Positions 1-13,445 of a DNA stretch of 64,000 nucleotides are shown here, in pieces. The notes under the pieces are model-generated. The model was not told where the DNA came from. It worked only from the letters and a program-made list of their open reading frames with translations, and searched no databases. The translations under genes and the position numbers were made by a program. Numbering within the stretch: the first letter of the stretch is position 1; every line of letters starts with the position of its first letter. Location of the stretch: positions 1,066,313 to 1,130,312 of the forward strand of contig NZ_BBRG01000001.1 of the NCBI RefSeq assembly GCF_000975155.1, read 5' to 3'. The DNA is from Demequina globuliformis (lineage in GTDB: Bacteria > Actinomycetota > Actinomycetes > Actinomycetales > Demequinaceae).

Positions 1-1638
1 CCAGATCTGCTCGCCGACGAACTGCGGGATGCTGTCGAAGACCCGGTGGTTCATCTCGAGATACGCACGCTGGTATTCCTCGGACCAAGGCGCTTCCCAG
101 ACCGAATTGACGCCAGCCAACGTGTCAGCGCCGTACTCGGTCATCATCATCGGCTTGTCATACTTCTCCGCCCACTTACCCATCTCCCCAGCCAGGTAGA
201 CCTCGGCGAGCTGTAGATCACCCACTGCGACATACCAGCCGTAGTAACGGTTGAGGCAGAGAACATCGAAGAGCTGCGCAATGCGGTCGTTGTCTGGCTG
301 CGCGAACATCACTGCGGCATAGCAGACCGGTCGCGTCGGGTCGAGGCTCCGCGTCAGCTCGACGAGAGGCTCGAAGTACTCGAGCGCACCCTCCTCGTTC
401 GAAGCTGGCTCGTTTGCGATGCACCACATCACGACCGACGGGTGGTTCTTGTCGCGACCGATCAGCTCCCGAATATGCTGCGCGTGCACGGCCTGTGTGA
501 CGTCGTTGCAGGTCTCGGGAGAAAACGTCGGTCGATTGGGCTCTCCGGTAAGACCCGAGGCGACCCCAAGGTTGAGCCCCACTGCCGCCGTCTCGTCAAT
601 CACCACAATGCCGTGCCTATCGGCGAAGTCCATGACTTCCTCGGCGTACGGGTAGTGCGAGGTGCGGAAGGAGTTCGCGCCGATCCAGTCGAGCAGTTGG
701 AAGTCGTGAACAAGGTACGCGTCGTCGTGCCCCTTGCCGCGGATCGCAGTGTCCTCGTGCTTACCGAAGCCGGTGAAGTAGAACGGCTCTCCATTGATCA
801 GGAACTCGCTCCCTCGCACCTCTACGGTGCGCACACCGAAGGTCTGGGGATAGGTATCGACAACAGAGTCGTCCACCACTGCCTCCACCTGCAGGGTGTA
901 GAGATACGCCGCTCCGGGCTGCCAAAGGTTGACGTCGCGGATGACGACGACGCCCTCCGCGCCTGTGGCGGCACCGACTTCGGTGCCTGTGGCATCGACC
1001 GCGCGAACGCGGACCTCAGCGTCACCGCTCGTGTGCACGCGATACCCCACTCGGCCCGCGCCGTCGATCACATCCGTCGTGACGGTGACGTCCGTGACGC
1101 TGACCTGCGGGATGCTGACGAGCCAGACGGAACGCGCAAGTCCCGCGTAGTTGTAGAAATCATGAAGGTACGTCTGCTTGCGCCTGCCAAGCATGTCGAC
1201 CGACACGGTGCCAGGCGGAATGGTCTCGTTGGTGAGCTCGTTGTTGACGCCGATCGTCAATCGGAACGTGCCGCCCGCTTCGACCTTGTCCGTGACGTCG
1301 ACTGCGAATGGCAGGTAGCCGCCCACGTGGCCGCCGACGAAGTCGTCGTCCACGTACACGGCACCTTCGTGGGTCGCGGCGTCGATACGGATGAGGATGC
1401 GCTCGCCGTCCCAGCCACGGGGGACCTGAACGTCCCGCTGGTACCACACCCATCCCACGTGGTCCCGAATGGCAGGGTCGATAAACTGGTCGTTGTAGCT
1501 TGCGGGCACAGCTGCTTCGAGCCCCGAGTTCAGCGCGCCTGTCCAGGGGCGCTCGACTCCTTCGCGTGCGATGTCGAAGTCCCAGAGTCCATCGAGCTTG
1601 ATGGCTTCACGGGTTGCGGTGGCTACTGGCTTGAGCAT
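1..1638 (-). CDS. uidA: Beta-glucuronidase (GH2), 3' end cut off by window start
   Basis: Hydrolyses beta-D-glucuronides, probably in the cytoplasm since no signal peptide is visible. The visible 546 residues carry an N-terminal jelly-roll sugar-binding domain (about 1-180), an Ig-like GH2 domain (about 180-275) and the TIM barrel. The acid/base motif NEP puts Glu at residue 410 and the TEYGAD motif puts the nucleophile Glu at 501; E. coli GUS uses 413 and 504, so the reading is nearly colinear. The C-terminus (roughly 50 residues) lies outside the window. The ATG at 1638 is preceded by AAAAGGAG. It starts 29 bases after the upstream beta-galactosidase stop, so it is the third gene of a GH1-GH2-GH2 operon. 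Annotation as glucuronidase rather than galactosidase rests on the TEYGAD signature and length. Confidence 0.9.
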   Translation of the reverse strand, partial: MLKPVATATREAIKLDGLWDFDIAREGVERPWTGALNSGLEAAVPASYNDQFIDPAIRDHVGWVWYQRDVQVPRGWDGERILIRIDAATHEGAVYVDDDFVGGHVGGYLPFAVDVTDKVEAGGTFRLTIGVNNELTNETIPPGTVSVDMLGRRKQTYLHDFYNYAGLARSVWLVSIPQVSVTDVTVTTDVIDGAGRVGYRVHTSGDAEVRVRAVDATGTEVGAATGAEGVVVIRDVNLWQPGAAYLYTLQVEAVVDDSVVDTYPQTFGVRTVEVRGSEFLINGEPFYFTGFGKHEDTAIRGKGHDDAYLVHDFQLLDWIGANSFRTSHYPYAEEVMDFADRHGIVVIDETAAVGLNLGVASGLTGEPNRPTFSPETCNDVTQAVHAQHIRELIGRDKNHPSVVMWCIANEPASNEEGALEYFEPLVELTRSLDPTRPVCYAAVMFAQPDNDRIAQLFDVLCLNRYYGWYVAVGDLQLAEVYLAGEMGKWAEKYDKPMMMTEYGADTLAGVNSVWEAPWSEEYQRAYLEMNHRVFDSIPQFVGEQIW

Positions 1639-1667
1639 GCTGCTCCTTTTCGTTGAGAGAGCGCCGT

Positions 1668-5913
<4,246 letters not shown>

Positions 5914-6094
5914 CGTGACTCCCTGTCGGTGCGCCAGGGCGCACATCGCTTCGGCTAGACGGTGGCTACCCGTGAGCGCCCGGGAACGAAGTCCGTCATT
6001 GGACGCGATTGCCGCAGCACACCGCAGGTCGTGGACTCCACCCTCGTCCCTGGTCGACTATGCGACCTCACCGTGTGGGTGGAAAACCACAATG

Positions 6095-6124
6095 ATTCAA
6101 CCACCTCGGCCGGCCGTTTGTCAA
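6095..6124 (-). promoter_or_regulatory. Predicted sigma70-type promoter of the GH1-GH2-GH2 operon
   Basis: On the minus strand a perfect -35 TTGACA (6119-6124) is followed after 18 bases by TTGAAT (6095-6100). The -35 lies inside the LacI-type palindrome at 6117-6136, so repressor binding would occlude RNA polymerase. Prediction from sequence only. Confidence 0.55.
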
Positions 6125-6136
6125 TCGGTTGCCAAA
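6117..6136. promoter_or_regulatory. LacI-family operator, copy 1
   Basis: TTTGTCAATCGGTTGCCAAA is a 20-bp palindrome with a central CG, matching in 8 of 10 half-site positions. The same element, 17 of 20 identical, occurs upstream of the ABC operon at 12934-12953. The central CG dyad with flanking AA/TT is typical of LacI-family sugar repressors. Confidence 0.75.
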
Positions 6137-6244
6137 CGTTGCTTGAGTGGCATTGCAAGGGCCCGTGCGACCCGTCCGATGGAAACGAAGCCCCTGGAAG
6201 GAGTTCACGGCCTGAGCGCCGTCCGGGTCATGTCCCGGTCAGCC

Positions 6245-7543
6245 TCAATGCCCGACCTTCACCATCATGATTGCCCCGCTGACTGCCGCGAGAACGGCGG
6301 CTGCGACGAAGAGCGTGCCGTATCCGGCGTCACCTCCCTGCACGCTGAGTAGGCCTGCGGCGACAAGCGGCGCGCCGACCTGTGGGAGCTTTTGTGAGAA
6401 CGCGGCGACGCCGAGATACCGACCCGCCTCGGCACCGCCGTTTGGCAGAACATCCAGCAGCAGCGCCTGCATAGCCGCTCCAGCAGCAGCGAGTCCCAGT
6501 TGGTTGATCAGGGACCCGAGAACGATTGCCTCCAACGAATGCGCACCAGCAAGGATGAATGATCCAGCCGAGAAGAATGCAATGGCGACGCCAATCAAGG
6601 GCTTGCGTCCCCACTTGTCGGCGAGAAAACCACCAAGCGGCGCACCTACGGCAGCGGCAATGACTCCGACTCCGCTCGTCACGGCGACGACAGTCGCAAT
6701 ACTTGCTAGGTCGATTCCCAACCGCTGCGCATAGAAGAGCGTTGTGTAGGCCGTGGTGAGCGAGATCGCCGAGAAGAACACGAAGCGGCCAAGCCACAGC
6801 CACGCGAAATCCGGGTACCTCCGCGGCGAAAACACGAAGCTCGCGAGAAGCCGTCGCCAGGTGAGTGCTGCCGTTCCCGACACCACCGGATCAGACACGC
6901 ACACCAACACCGCAACGCCCAGGGCCCCGCCGAACGCCGGCAGCACCACCATCAGTACGATCTCGCCACCCGCGGTGCTCGCCAGCATCACTCCTGCGAC
7001 TGCGGCGATTTGCATTGAAGCGGCGGACACACCGGAGATGCGACCGCGCTGCTGGGGTGCGGCGCGGTCGGCAACGAGATTCATGACAGACGCGCCAGCC
7101 GTCCCCCACCCGATGCTCGAGAGTATCCACCCGATAGTCAGGATCGCCAGGTTCGGCGCAAATGCCATCAGCGGGATCGACGCGACGCCGAGGACGCCGC
7201 CCAGCGCGGCGAACGGGCGGCGACGCCCCCACCTGAGTCGGGACGAGTCCGACAGCGACCCTGCAAGCGGTGCCGCGAGCACCGAAAACGCGGCACCAAC
7301 TCCGACCACGACACCAACAAGGTGCGTTTGGCTCGGAGCGATTGCCTCGACGAGAAGCGGCAGGGTGAACACCAGCGGGGTAATCAACGCCATGCCGGTC
7401 CCGAAGGTGGCGAGCACCACAAGGATCACCTCGCCGCGCGAGAGCCCGGTGAGACGAGGTGAACTTCCGTGCTCGTTGTCGATATCGTCGGATGAGCTCG
7501 GCTCGACCAATCCGCTCGGATCTCCTGAATCGACGGTACTCAC
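6245..7543 (-). CDS. MFS transporter, likely sugar/glycoside permease
   Basis: A 432-residue membrane protein with about 12 hydrophobic segments, a soluble N-terminus of about 35 residues and a central cytoplasmic loop; the segment DSSRLRWGRRRPF resembles the loop 2-3 signature (D-x(3)-G-R-R-x-P-F) of glycoside-pentoside-hexuronide-like and related MFS carriers. The start is GTG 7543, two bases after the stop of the upstream ABC ATPase, making it the last gene of the ABC operon. Having both an ABC importer and an MFS carrier in one transcript suggests two substrates, or uptake of one sugar and export of another. The specific cargo is unknown. Confidence 0.85.
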   Translation of the reverse strand: MSTVDSGDPSGLVEPSSSDDIDNEHGSSPRLTGLSRGEVILVVLATFGTGMALITPLVFTLPLLVEAIAPSQTHLVGVVVGVGAAFSVLAAPLAGSLSDSSRLRWGRRRPFAALGGVLGVASIPLMAFAPNLAILTIGWILSSIGWGTAGASVMNLVADRAAPQQRGRISGVSAASMQIAAVAGVMLASTAGGEIVLMVVLPAFGGALGVAVLVCVSDPVVSGTAALTWRRLLASFVFSPRRYPDFAWLWLGRFVFFSAISLTTAYTTLFYAQRLGIDLASIATVVAVTSGVGVIAAAVGAPLGGFLADKWGRKPLIGVAIAFFSAGSFILAGAHSLEAIVLGSLINQLGLAAAGAAMQALLLDVLPNGGAEAGRYLGVAAFSQKLPQVGAPLVAAGLLSVQGGDAGYGTLFVAAAVLAAVSGAIMMVKVGH

Positions 7544-7545
7544 TG

Positions 7546-8406
7546 CTAGGCCGCGCCGGCCTGTACGTCCTGGTTGTGCTGAGTCTGGCGCAGACGAGCA
7601 CGATCCGCACGCCGCTTCTCTTGGAGCAAAGGGTCAGCGATCGGAGCTGCAAGCAGCAGTCGTTGCGTGTAGGGGTTTTCCGGATGAGTGGTCACTTCGC
7701 GCACGGGACCCTGCTCAACGATCTCGCCTTTGTAGACCACCCCTACGCGATGCGAGATGTGCCTGACGACGGCGAGGTCGTGGGAAACGAAGATGTACGC
7801 GACGCCCATTTCTCGTTGGATATCGAGCAGGAGCTCCATCACCTTCGCCTGAGTGGAGAGATCGAGCGCCGACACCGGCTCGTCACAGACAATCAGGCGT
7901 GGTTCCGGCGCGAGCGCACGCGCGATCGCGACGCGTTGGCGTTGTCCGCCGGAGAACTCGCGCGGCAAACGCGCCGCTGCATTCTTCGGCAGTCCGACCC
8001 TGTCGAGGAGCTCCAAGACACGCTTGGTCGCCGCCTGCTTGTCCCAACCCTGAACGATCAGTGGCTCGGCGAGTGTCTCACCGATCGTCAGTGACGGGTT
8101 GAGCGAACTGTACGGGTCCTGAAAGACGACCTGAATATCCTTCGCGAGTGCGCGGCGTGCTGCCCCGCCCAGGTGGCTGATATCGCGCCCGTCGAAATTC
8201 ACCGTGCCGCCCGTGACCAGCGCCAGTCCAAGGATCGCGCGTCCGATGGTCGTCTTCCCTGAGCCAGATTCGCCCACGATTCCCAGCGTTTCGCCCGGAG
8301 CCACCGAGAAGTTGACCCCATGGACGATCTCGATCGGCTTCCTGCGGAAGCCGCGCACGGGGTACGAAACCTTAAGGTCGCGACCTTCGAGAAGTGGAGT
8401 AGTCAT
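7546..8406 (-). CDS. Opp/Dpp-type ABC transporter ATPase (OppF-like)
   Basis: Energises import through the membrane subunits encoded upstream. The 286-residue protein has Walker A GESGSGKTT (about 48-56), Q-loop QDPYSSLNP, signature SGGQRQR, Walker B LIVCDEP and an H-loop histidine in VSHD, so all catalytic elements are present. It ends with the oligopeptide-transporter C-terminal region (NPYT motif). It overlaps the upstream gene by four bases (ATGA). Opp-type importers in glycosidase operons commonly carry oligosaccharides rather than peptides; that inference drives the functional guess here. Confidence 0.92.
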   Translation of the reverse strand: MTTPLLEGRDLKVSYPVRGFRRKPIEIVHGVNFSVAPGETLGIVGESGSGKTTIGRAILGLALVTGGTVNFDGRDISHLGGAARRALAKDIQVVFQDPYSSLNPSLTIGETLAEPLIVQGWDKQAATKRVLELLDRVGLPKNAAARLPREFSGGQRQRVAIARALAPEPRLIVCDEPVSALDLSTQAKVMELLLDIQREMGVAYIFVSHDLAVVRHISHRVGVVYKGEIVEQGPVREVTTHPENPYTQRLLLAAPIADPLLQEKRRADRARLRQTQHNQDVQAGAA

Positions 8407-10202
8407 CGCGAGGCTCCCTCGGTCGGCTTGCCCACGGAGACGGGCGGATCGGTTCGGACGGTGTCCTCGTCGAGGATCGCGTTGAGCAGCATGGTGGTGT
8501 ACTCGTGCTGTGGATTCGCGAAAACGTCGATGGCCTCGCCAGTTTCAACCACTTCGCCCTCCTTCATGACGCAGATCCGGCTGCAAATGTCGGCGACGAC
8601 GCCGAAGTTGTGTGTCACGAGGATGATCCCCATACCCATCTCCTGTTGGAGGTCCCGCAGGAGATCGAGAATGTCCGCTTGCACAGTCACGTCTAGAGCC
8701 GTGGTCGGTTCGTCGGCGATGAGAATCTTGGGCTCGGTTGCAACAGCCCCCGCGATCAACACACGCTGTGCCATTCCGCCCGAGATCTCATGCGGGTATG
8801 AATCAAAGGTGCGACGGGGATCGGGGATGCCGACTCTCTCGAGCAACTCAAGCGCCCTCGACTTCGCTTCCCGCTTGGAGAGCCCCGTTGCGACCCGGAT
8901 ACCCTCCACGAGCTGGCTGCCCACGGTGTAAACAGGATCGAGGTTGGACATTGGCTCCTGGGGTACGTACGCAATCGCATCGCCGCGGAGCTTCCGCAGA
9001 GTCGACTCGGGCGCACCGAGAATCTCCGTGCCGTCAATCCGCACCGAGCCACGGGTGACGATCGCTTCGTTGGGAAGCACGCCGAGCACACCGAACGCGG
9101 TTTGCGTCTTGCCCGAGCCTGACTCACCGACGAGGCCGACGGTTTCACCAGGCTTGAGGTCGAGCGAAACCCCTCGGACGACTTCGTTCAATGCTCCCGA
9201 CGGTGACGGATACGCGATGCCCAGGTCGCGGATCGAGAGCAGTGCGGGAGTGTCCTCCGACTCGGCATCTGCCTCAAAGCCATCTACAAGTTTCGCGACC
9301 GCGATCTTCTGCGCCTTTGGCTGAGCCCCCTGCAAGGTGTCCCGGAGTGCGTTACCGAAGAGCACGATGCACGCGTTCATGACACCGAGCGTGAGCGCAG
9401 GCCACAGATACTGCGTCGGCGCGAGTCCGATGTTGCGGAAGCCCTCAGAGATCATCGCTCCGAACGAGGGGATGCTCAGTGAGCCGACTCCGAGGAAGGC
9501 GAGTCCCGCTTGCGTCGAGATCGCCGTTCCACACAGGAATGCGGTCGCGATGACGATCGGTCCACGCACGACTGACAACACGTGTCGACGCAGAATCCTC
9601 GAACTCGTCACGCCCGACACCTTGGCGGCATCGACGTAGAGCTCGCGACTCACGCCGACCGTCATATTTCTCACGATGCGGTAGATACCAGGCGACAACA
9701 GCACGCCGAAGACCAGCATCGTTGCGCGGTAATCTCCGCCCGTCAGTGGCATCAGGAGGATCAGCAGCAGGATGCCTGGGAACGTCATGATCAAGGTGAA
9801 CGTCCACTCAGTCACGCCCCGGAGGCGCTCGAAGTAGCCGCCAACGAGACCGAAAGCCGTGCCAATCGTGAGTGCAACGCTCGCGCCGATCAGTGCGGAA
9901 ACCACCGCGGTGTTGATCGAATGTAGGAGCCTCGCGAGGATATCCCTGCCTGCTTGGTCAGCCCCTAACGGGTAGCCCTCGGTTCCCGGAGGCGCGTTGA
10001 CAACGTAGAGATTGGCCTCGTTCGGATCGTGCTGGGCGATCACGTTCGCCAGCAGACCCGCGATGATCATCAGGATCAGGATGGAGCCGGTAATGACCGC
10101 CTGCGGGTCGCGCACGAGGCGTGCGAGTGCGCCCTTACGAACTTCCTCGCCATCAGTCTCCGACGGCTGCACGACCGTGCTGTCGCTAGGGGTGGAGGTC
10201 AT
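8403..10202 (-). CDS. Fused ABC permease and ATPase (OppC-OppD type)
   Basis: A 599-residue fusion. Residues 1 to about 300 form a DppC/OppC permease: N-terminal segment followed by the BPD_transp_1 region with an EAA-like motif (AAKVSGVTSSRILRRHVLP-type context). Residues about 320-599 form a full ATPase with Walker A GESGSGKTQ, signature SGGMAQR and Walker B LIADEPTTALD. Permease-ATPase fusions are known in actinobacterial Opp/Dpp systems. It overlaps the upstream permease by four bases and the downstream ATPase by four bases, so subunits are tightly coupled. It pairs with the separate permease and OppF-like ATPase to form a heteromeric importer. Confidence 0.92.
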   Translation of the reverse strand: MTSTPSDSTVVQPSETDGEEVRKGALARLVRDPQAVITGSILILMIIAGLLANVIAQHDPNEANLYVVNAPPGTEGYPLGADQAGRDILARLLHSINTAVVSALIGASVALTIGTAFGLVGGYFERLRGVTEWTFTLIMTFPGILLLILLMPLTGGDYRATMLVFGVLLSPGIYRIVRNMTVGVSRELYVDAAKVSGVTSSRILRRHVLSVVRGPIVIATAFLCGTAISTQAGLAFLGVGSLSIPSFGAMISEGFRNIGLAPTQYLWPALTLGVMNACIVLFGNALRDTLQGAQPKAQKIAVAKLVDGFEADAESEDTPALLSIRDLGIAYPSPSGALNEVVRGVSLDLKPGETVGLVGESGSGKTQTAFGVLGVLPNEAIVTRGSVRIDGTEILGAPESTLRKLRGDAIAYVPQEPMSNLDPVYTVGSQLVEGIRVATGLSKREAKSRALELLERVGIPDPRRTFDSYPHEISGGMAQRVLIAGAVATEPKILIADEPTTALDVTVQADILDLLRDLQQEMGMGIILVTHNFGVVADICSRICVMKEGEVVETGEAIDVFANPQHEYTTMLLNAILDEDTVRTDPPVSVGKPTEGASR

Positions 10203-11143
10203 GAGTAGATCCTCGCCTTCGGGTTGAGCCAGCCATTGGCAAGATCGGTCAGCAGATTGACACTCACAGTCATGCCCACTCCGAACACTGTGAGTCCCAT
10301 AAGAACAGGGAAGTCGCCTTGGAGTGCGCTGTTAAAGCTGAACGTTCCAAAACCGGGCAAGGCGAACACCTGCTCGATGATCAGGGCGCCACCAAACATG
10401 TTGATGAATGTCAGACCGAAGACTGTGAGTGCGGGACCCGCAGCGTTGCGAAGTGCGTGCTTGTAGACGATGGTTCGGGCCGAGACTCCGCGCGTACGAA
10501 GAGTACGAACGTAGTCCTTGCGGAGTTCATCGATCATCGTCCCTCGGACCTGATTGGCAATGTTGGCTGCGCCACCGATAAAGAGCGCGATGACCGGAAT
10601 GGTGATCGACTTCAGCCACCCGGATGGGTCGTCGCCGAACCTGACATACCCCGTTGCGGGCAACCAGCCCAGGTTGATCGCGAGCACGACGGTAAGAAGA
10701 ATTGCGATCAGCAGATTCGGGACGAGATAGCCGAAGAGCATGATGCCTTGCGCTGCCTTGTCCGCTCCACCGCCGCGCGATGCGGCGAACGTGCCGAGGA
10801 AGACCGCGATGATCGTGGCGATGATGAGCGCGGGTACGACGATGGATAGCGTGACGAACAGGCGCGGCGGGATCGCGTCAGCCACTGGCTCCTGCGTGTA
10901 GAACGAGCGACCGAGATCACCCTGGAACACACCTGTGAGCCAGTCGACGTACTGGACGACGACCGGGCGATCAAGCCCATAGTCGGCACGGACCGCCGCA
11001 ATGGTCTCAGGGGTGGCACTGGCACCCAGACGGACGGCGATGACGCTGTCGAAGGAGAAGCTCAGGAGCCAGTACGTGATGAACGCAACGAGAATGAACA
11101 GCACAAACCCGGAGGCGAGTCGGCGCGCGGAGTAGATCAGCAT
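10199..11143 (-). CDS. ABC transporter permease (OppB/DppB type)
   Basis: A 314-residue inner-membrane subunit with about six transmembrane helices. The N-terminal region (LASGFVLFILVAFITYWLL) and the YGLDRPVVVQYVDWL segment are typical of DppB/OppB, as is the cytoplasmic coupling region DYVRTLRTRG. It forms the translocation pore with the permease half of the downstream fusion. The spacing to the upstream binding-protein gene (75 bases) contains a strong hairpin that could reduce read-through. Confidence 0.93.
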   Translation of the reverse strand: MLIYSARRLASGFVLFILVAFITYWLLSFSFDSVIAVRLGASATPETIAAVRADYGLDRPVVVQYVDWLTGVFQGDLGRSFYTQEPVADAIPPRLFVTLSIVVPALIIATIIAVFLGTFAASRGGGADKAAQGIMLFGYLVPNLLIAILLTVVLAINLGWLPATGYVRFGDDPSGWLKSITIPVIALFIGGAANIANQVRGTMIDELRKDYVRTLRTRGVSARTIVYKHALRNAAGPALTVFGLTFINMFGGALIIEQVFALPGFGTFSFNSALQGDFPVLMGLTVFGVGMTVSVNLLTDLANGWLNPKARIYS

Positions 11144-11171
11144 TATCAGAAGCCTCGGCTAGTGGTGATTC

Positions 11172-11207
11172 CAGGGCTGGGAGCACCTGTAGGCGCTCCC
11201 AGCCCTG
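11172..11207 (-). terminator. Intercistronic hairpin between binding protein and permease genes
   Basis: A perfect 13-bp stem (11172-11184 with 11195-11207) and a 10-base loop. There is no U-run after it on the minus strand, so it looks like a partial attenuator or 3'-end stabiliser that would raise the amount of binding protein over membrane subunits, as in many binding-protein operons. Confidence 0.6.
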
Positions 11208-11218
11208 ATTTCGAAAGG

Positions 11219-12790
11219 CTACTCAGCCACGCCGTAAAGGGTGACGGAGGGGAAACTGTTGGTCGTCGTCCCCGAGTAGGTGTACCCCTCGTGCACGCCG
11301 ATCAACCGGCTTGAGTTCACGATCGGTGCGTCCCAAGCGTTCTCCACAACCCACGTGTTGACCTCCTTGGCCAGCGGGATCTGCGCCTCGGGATCGACCG
11401 TCGTGGACAGCTCGTCGAGGAGTGCCGTCAGCTCGTCATCGGTGGTGTGGAACGGGTTTTGGAAGGCGTCCTCGGTGTACTGGTTGCCAAACAATCGTGC
11501 AGGACCGGCGTAACCGTCGGGCCAGATCGCCATGGGGTACTGGGCGGAGATAATTGCCTGGCCGGTGTTCTGAGCGGGAATTGAGTCCCATGTGACGGTG
11601 ATTCCAATGTCGGAGAGCGCCTGGCCAACGACGGGATCGAGGGTCTGCGAGTAAATGATGCTCGGCATAGTGACCGCGAAGCCATCAGCGTAGCCGGCTT
11701 CCGCCATCAGCTCCTTGGCCTTTTCAAGGTCGTACGGGTAGGTGTCGTTGAGCTCCTCCACGTAGACATTGGTGTCGGGGAAGGCGATCTGCGCGACTGC
11801 CTCGCCCCGGCCCTGCGAAACGCCTTCGACGATGGCTTCACGGTTAATTGCGTAGTTGATCGCCTGGCGCACGCGAACGTCTGCGAGGGCCGGCACGATG
11901 GTGCCCTCACGGTCGAGAATCTTGAGGTTCTGAAGCCCCGCACCGGGGATCTCGGTAGCGGTGATGCCGGTCGATTCGTCAATGGTTCCGGAGATGATGT
12001 CGCCTACATTGATCTCGCCAGACTTCAGTGCGTTCTCGAGTGCCGTCGAGTCAGCAATCACCTTGACCGTGACAGTCTCGAACGGGTACGCGTCGGCGTT
12101 CCAGTAGTCCTCACGCTTGTTGAGGACATACTGAGAGCCCGCTACCGTCGCGTCTGCGTCGAGAGTGTAGGCGCCCGAACCGACGGGGTTCGTGGGTGCA
12201 TCCTCGTTGGCGATGGTGTCATCGTTTGCGATGGCGCCGATTGCTTTGCTCAGGCTATCGAGGAACGAAGCGTCCGGCTGCGAGAAGTTGATGACGATCG
12301 TCGAGTCGTCGGGCGCCTCGACGGATGACACGGCGCTGACTTCGCCCGAGAGGGGGCCAGCTGTCGTCGTAAGGAGGTCGAGCGTGGCCTTGTAGTCAGC
12401 AGCGACGACTGGGTCACCATTCGAGAATGTCATGCCGTCACGCAGGTGGAGTGTAAGAGTGAGTCCGTCTTCCGAGTACTCCCATGACTCTGCCGCGGCA
12501 GGGACGGGCAGCCCATCGTCGCCGGGAACGATGAGGCGGTCATAGATCGCCGACCATACGAGCGCGTCGGTGCCGTTGGCGAGATTTGTGGTGTCGAACC
12601 CTTGGGGCTGGCGCGACACGGCGATGGCCAGAGTGGTCGGCGCGTCCGACGGTGCCGCGGACTCGGTGGTGCCGTTGGTGTCTTCGTCGTCGGACGTACC
12701 CGAGCAAGCGCTCGTCATAAGCAGGGCTGTCGCGGCGGCTGCAAGAACACCGGCGCGCACGCGCCGGGTCGGCGATGAGTTGATCCGCAT
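11219..12790 (-). CDS. Extracellular solute-binding lipoprotein (SBP family 5)
   Basis: Captures substrate for the ABC importer at the outer face of the membrane. The 523-residue protein begins with a twin-arginine-containing n-region, a hydrophobic core and a lipobox ending at Cys29 (LLMTSAC), followed by an acidic, Ser/Thr-rich linker. The remainder matches the family 5 (OppA/DppA-like) fold, with the family stretch DLEKAKELMAEAGYADGF and the INREAIVEG context. Start ATG 12790 is preceded by AAAGGAG. First gene of the operon; the LacI-type operator is 144 bases upstream. Family 5 proteins bind peptides, nickel or oligosaccharides; the glycosidase neighbours favour oligosaccharides. Confidence 0.92.
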   Translation of the reverse strand: MRINSSPTRRVRAGVLAAAATALLMTSACSGTSDDEDTNGTTESAAPSDAPTTLAIAVSRQPQGFDTTNLANGTDALVWSAIYDRLIVPGDDGLPVPAAAESWEYSEDGLTLTLHLRDGMTFSNGDPVVAADYKATLDLLTTTAGPLSGEVSAVSSVEAPDDSTIVINFSQPDASFLDSLSKAIGAIANDDTIANEDAPTNPVGSGAYTLDADATVAGSQYVLNKREDYWNADAYPFETVTVKVIADSTALENALKSGEINVGDIISGTIDESTGITATEIPGAGLQNLKILDREGTIVPALADVRVRQAINYAINREAIVEGVSQGRGEAVAQIAFPDTNVYVEELNDTYPYDLEKAKELMAEAGYADGFAVTMPSIIYSQTLDPVVGQALSDIGITVTWDSIPAQNTGQAIISAQYPMAIWPDGYAGPARLFGNQYTEDAFQNPFHTTDDELTALLDELSTTVDPEAQIPLAKEVNTWVVENAWDAPIVNSSRLIGVHEGYTYSGTTTNSFPSVTLYGVAE

Positions 12791-12913
12791 TCGTAACTCC
12801 TTTGTCTGATCGATGCAGGATCAAGCCACACAGTCTCTGTCGCTCGGATGTGCCCAACCCTCCTTGTATCGCGGAAGGCTACGCGCATCAAGCACGTGGC
12901 CTGACTTGGTGAG

Positions 12914-12941
12914 AGTATCTGACGGGACGCCTGTTTGCCAA
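12914..12941 (-). promoter_or_regulatory. Predicted promoter of the ABC-MFS operon
   Basis: On the minus strand TTGGCA (12936-12941), 16-base spacer, GATACT (12914-12919). The -35 lies within the LacI-type palindrome 12934-12953, the same geometry as in the hydrolase operon. Confidence 0.5.
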
Positions 12942-12953
12942 CCGCTTGCCAAA
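12934..12953. promoter_or_regulatory. LacI-family operator, copy 2
   Basis: TTTGCCAACCGCTTGCCAAA: palindrome with central CG, 8 of 10 half-site matches, and nearly the same sequence as copy 1 at 6117-6136. Together they define a two-operon regulon. No LacI-type gene is in the window. Confidence 0.75.
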
Positions 12954-13321
12954 GGAAGCCCGCACCTATTTTTGTTACAGTTTGGTCACGAGGTACCCAC
13001 GGTGCCGCAACCGGTTGATTCCGATGGTGCCACCTGGGCGCCAAGGTCCCGCGCTCTCCAAAAGGAGCCGCCAACGGGCCTCGCGTAACGCGCGCGCAAT
13101 GCTCTCTTGGCGGCGTCCGCACTCGCGCCGAGCTGCCGCGCCCGCAACGACAGGTTTCTCGTGCCCGGAATCAACAGCGTCGCGACGCGAGTCCCCGACC
13201 TGGCACCCGCAGCGACGGAAGCGTCGACTTGGCGCCAAATGAGCGGTTGAAGCGCCGTGCCCGGAAGCCCGGCCGCCCACCCTGCCAGCGCCGACCTCAA
13301 CAAGTGAGCCTACCACACATA

Positions 13322-13338
13322 ACCCCTGGTAAATAGGC
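13322..13338 (+). repeat. Left copy of the island-flanking direct repeat
   Basis: ACCCCTGGTAAAT followed by A-GGC. The same 13 bases followed by T-GGC occur in the same orientation at 27886-27902, so the accessory island lies between the two copies. Could be a target-site or attachment remnant, or members of a dispersed intergenic motif (see 57690). Confidence 0.45.
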
Positions 13339-13445
13339 GATGGGGCCTTGCTCCCTGCGCAAACCGCGCCTATCGTGCTGACGAGTAAGAGACGCTGCGC
13401 GTCGCCCATTGCCGATGAAAACATCGACATGACGAAGGAGCTATC

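Larger units (their letters stand above)
5914..6244. other. Intergenic control region between the MFS gene and the hydrolase operon
   Basis: No convincing gene. The stretch holds the promoter and LacI-type operator of the hydrolase operon (6095-6136) and presumably the 3' untranslated end of the MFS transcript. The leader of about 180 bases between the predicted -10 and the GH1 start contains no recognisable riboswitch. Confidence 0.6.
12791..13445. other. Intergenic region between the ABC operon and the accessory island
   Basis: About 650 bases with no gene I can support. It contains the divergent control signals: the ABC-operon promoter/operator (12914-12953) on the minus strand and a predicted promoter for the plus-strand gene at 13446 (TTGCTC 13348-13353, 17-base spacer, TATCGT 13371-13376). 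The left copy of the island-flanking repeat lies at 13322-13338. Confidence 0.6.

Noticed and set aside
7459-8094. Plus-strand frame of 211 codons opposite the ABC ATPase
   Set aside because: Fully antisense to a gene with complete Walker and signature motifs.
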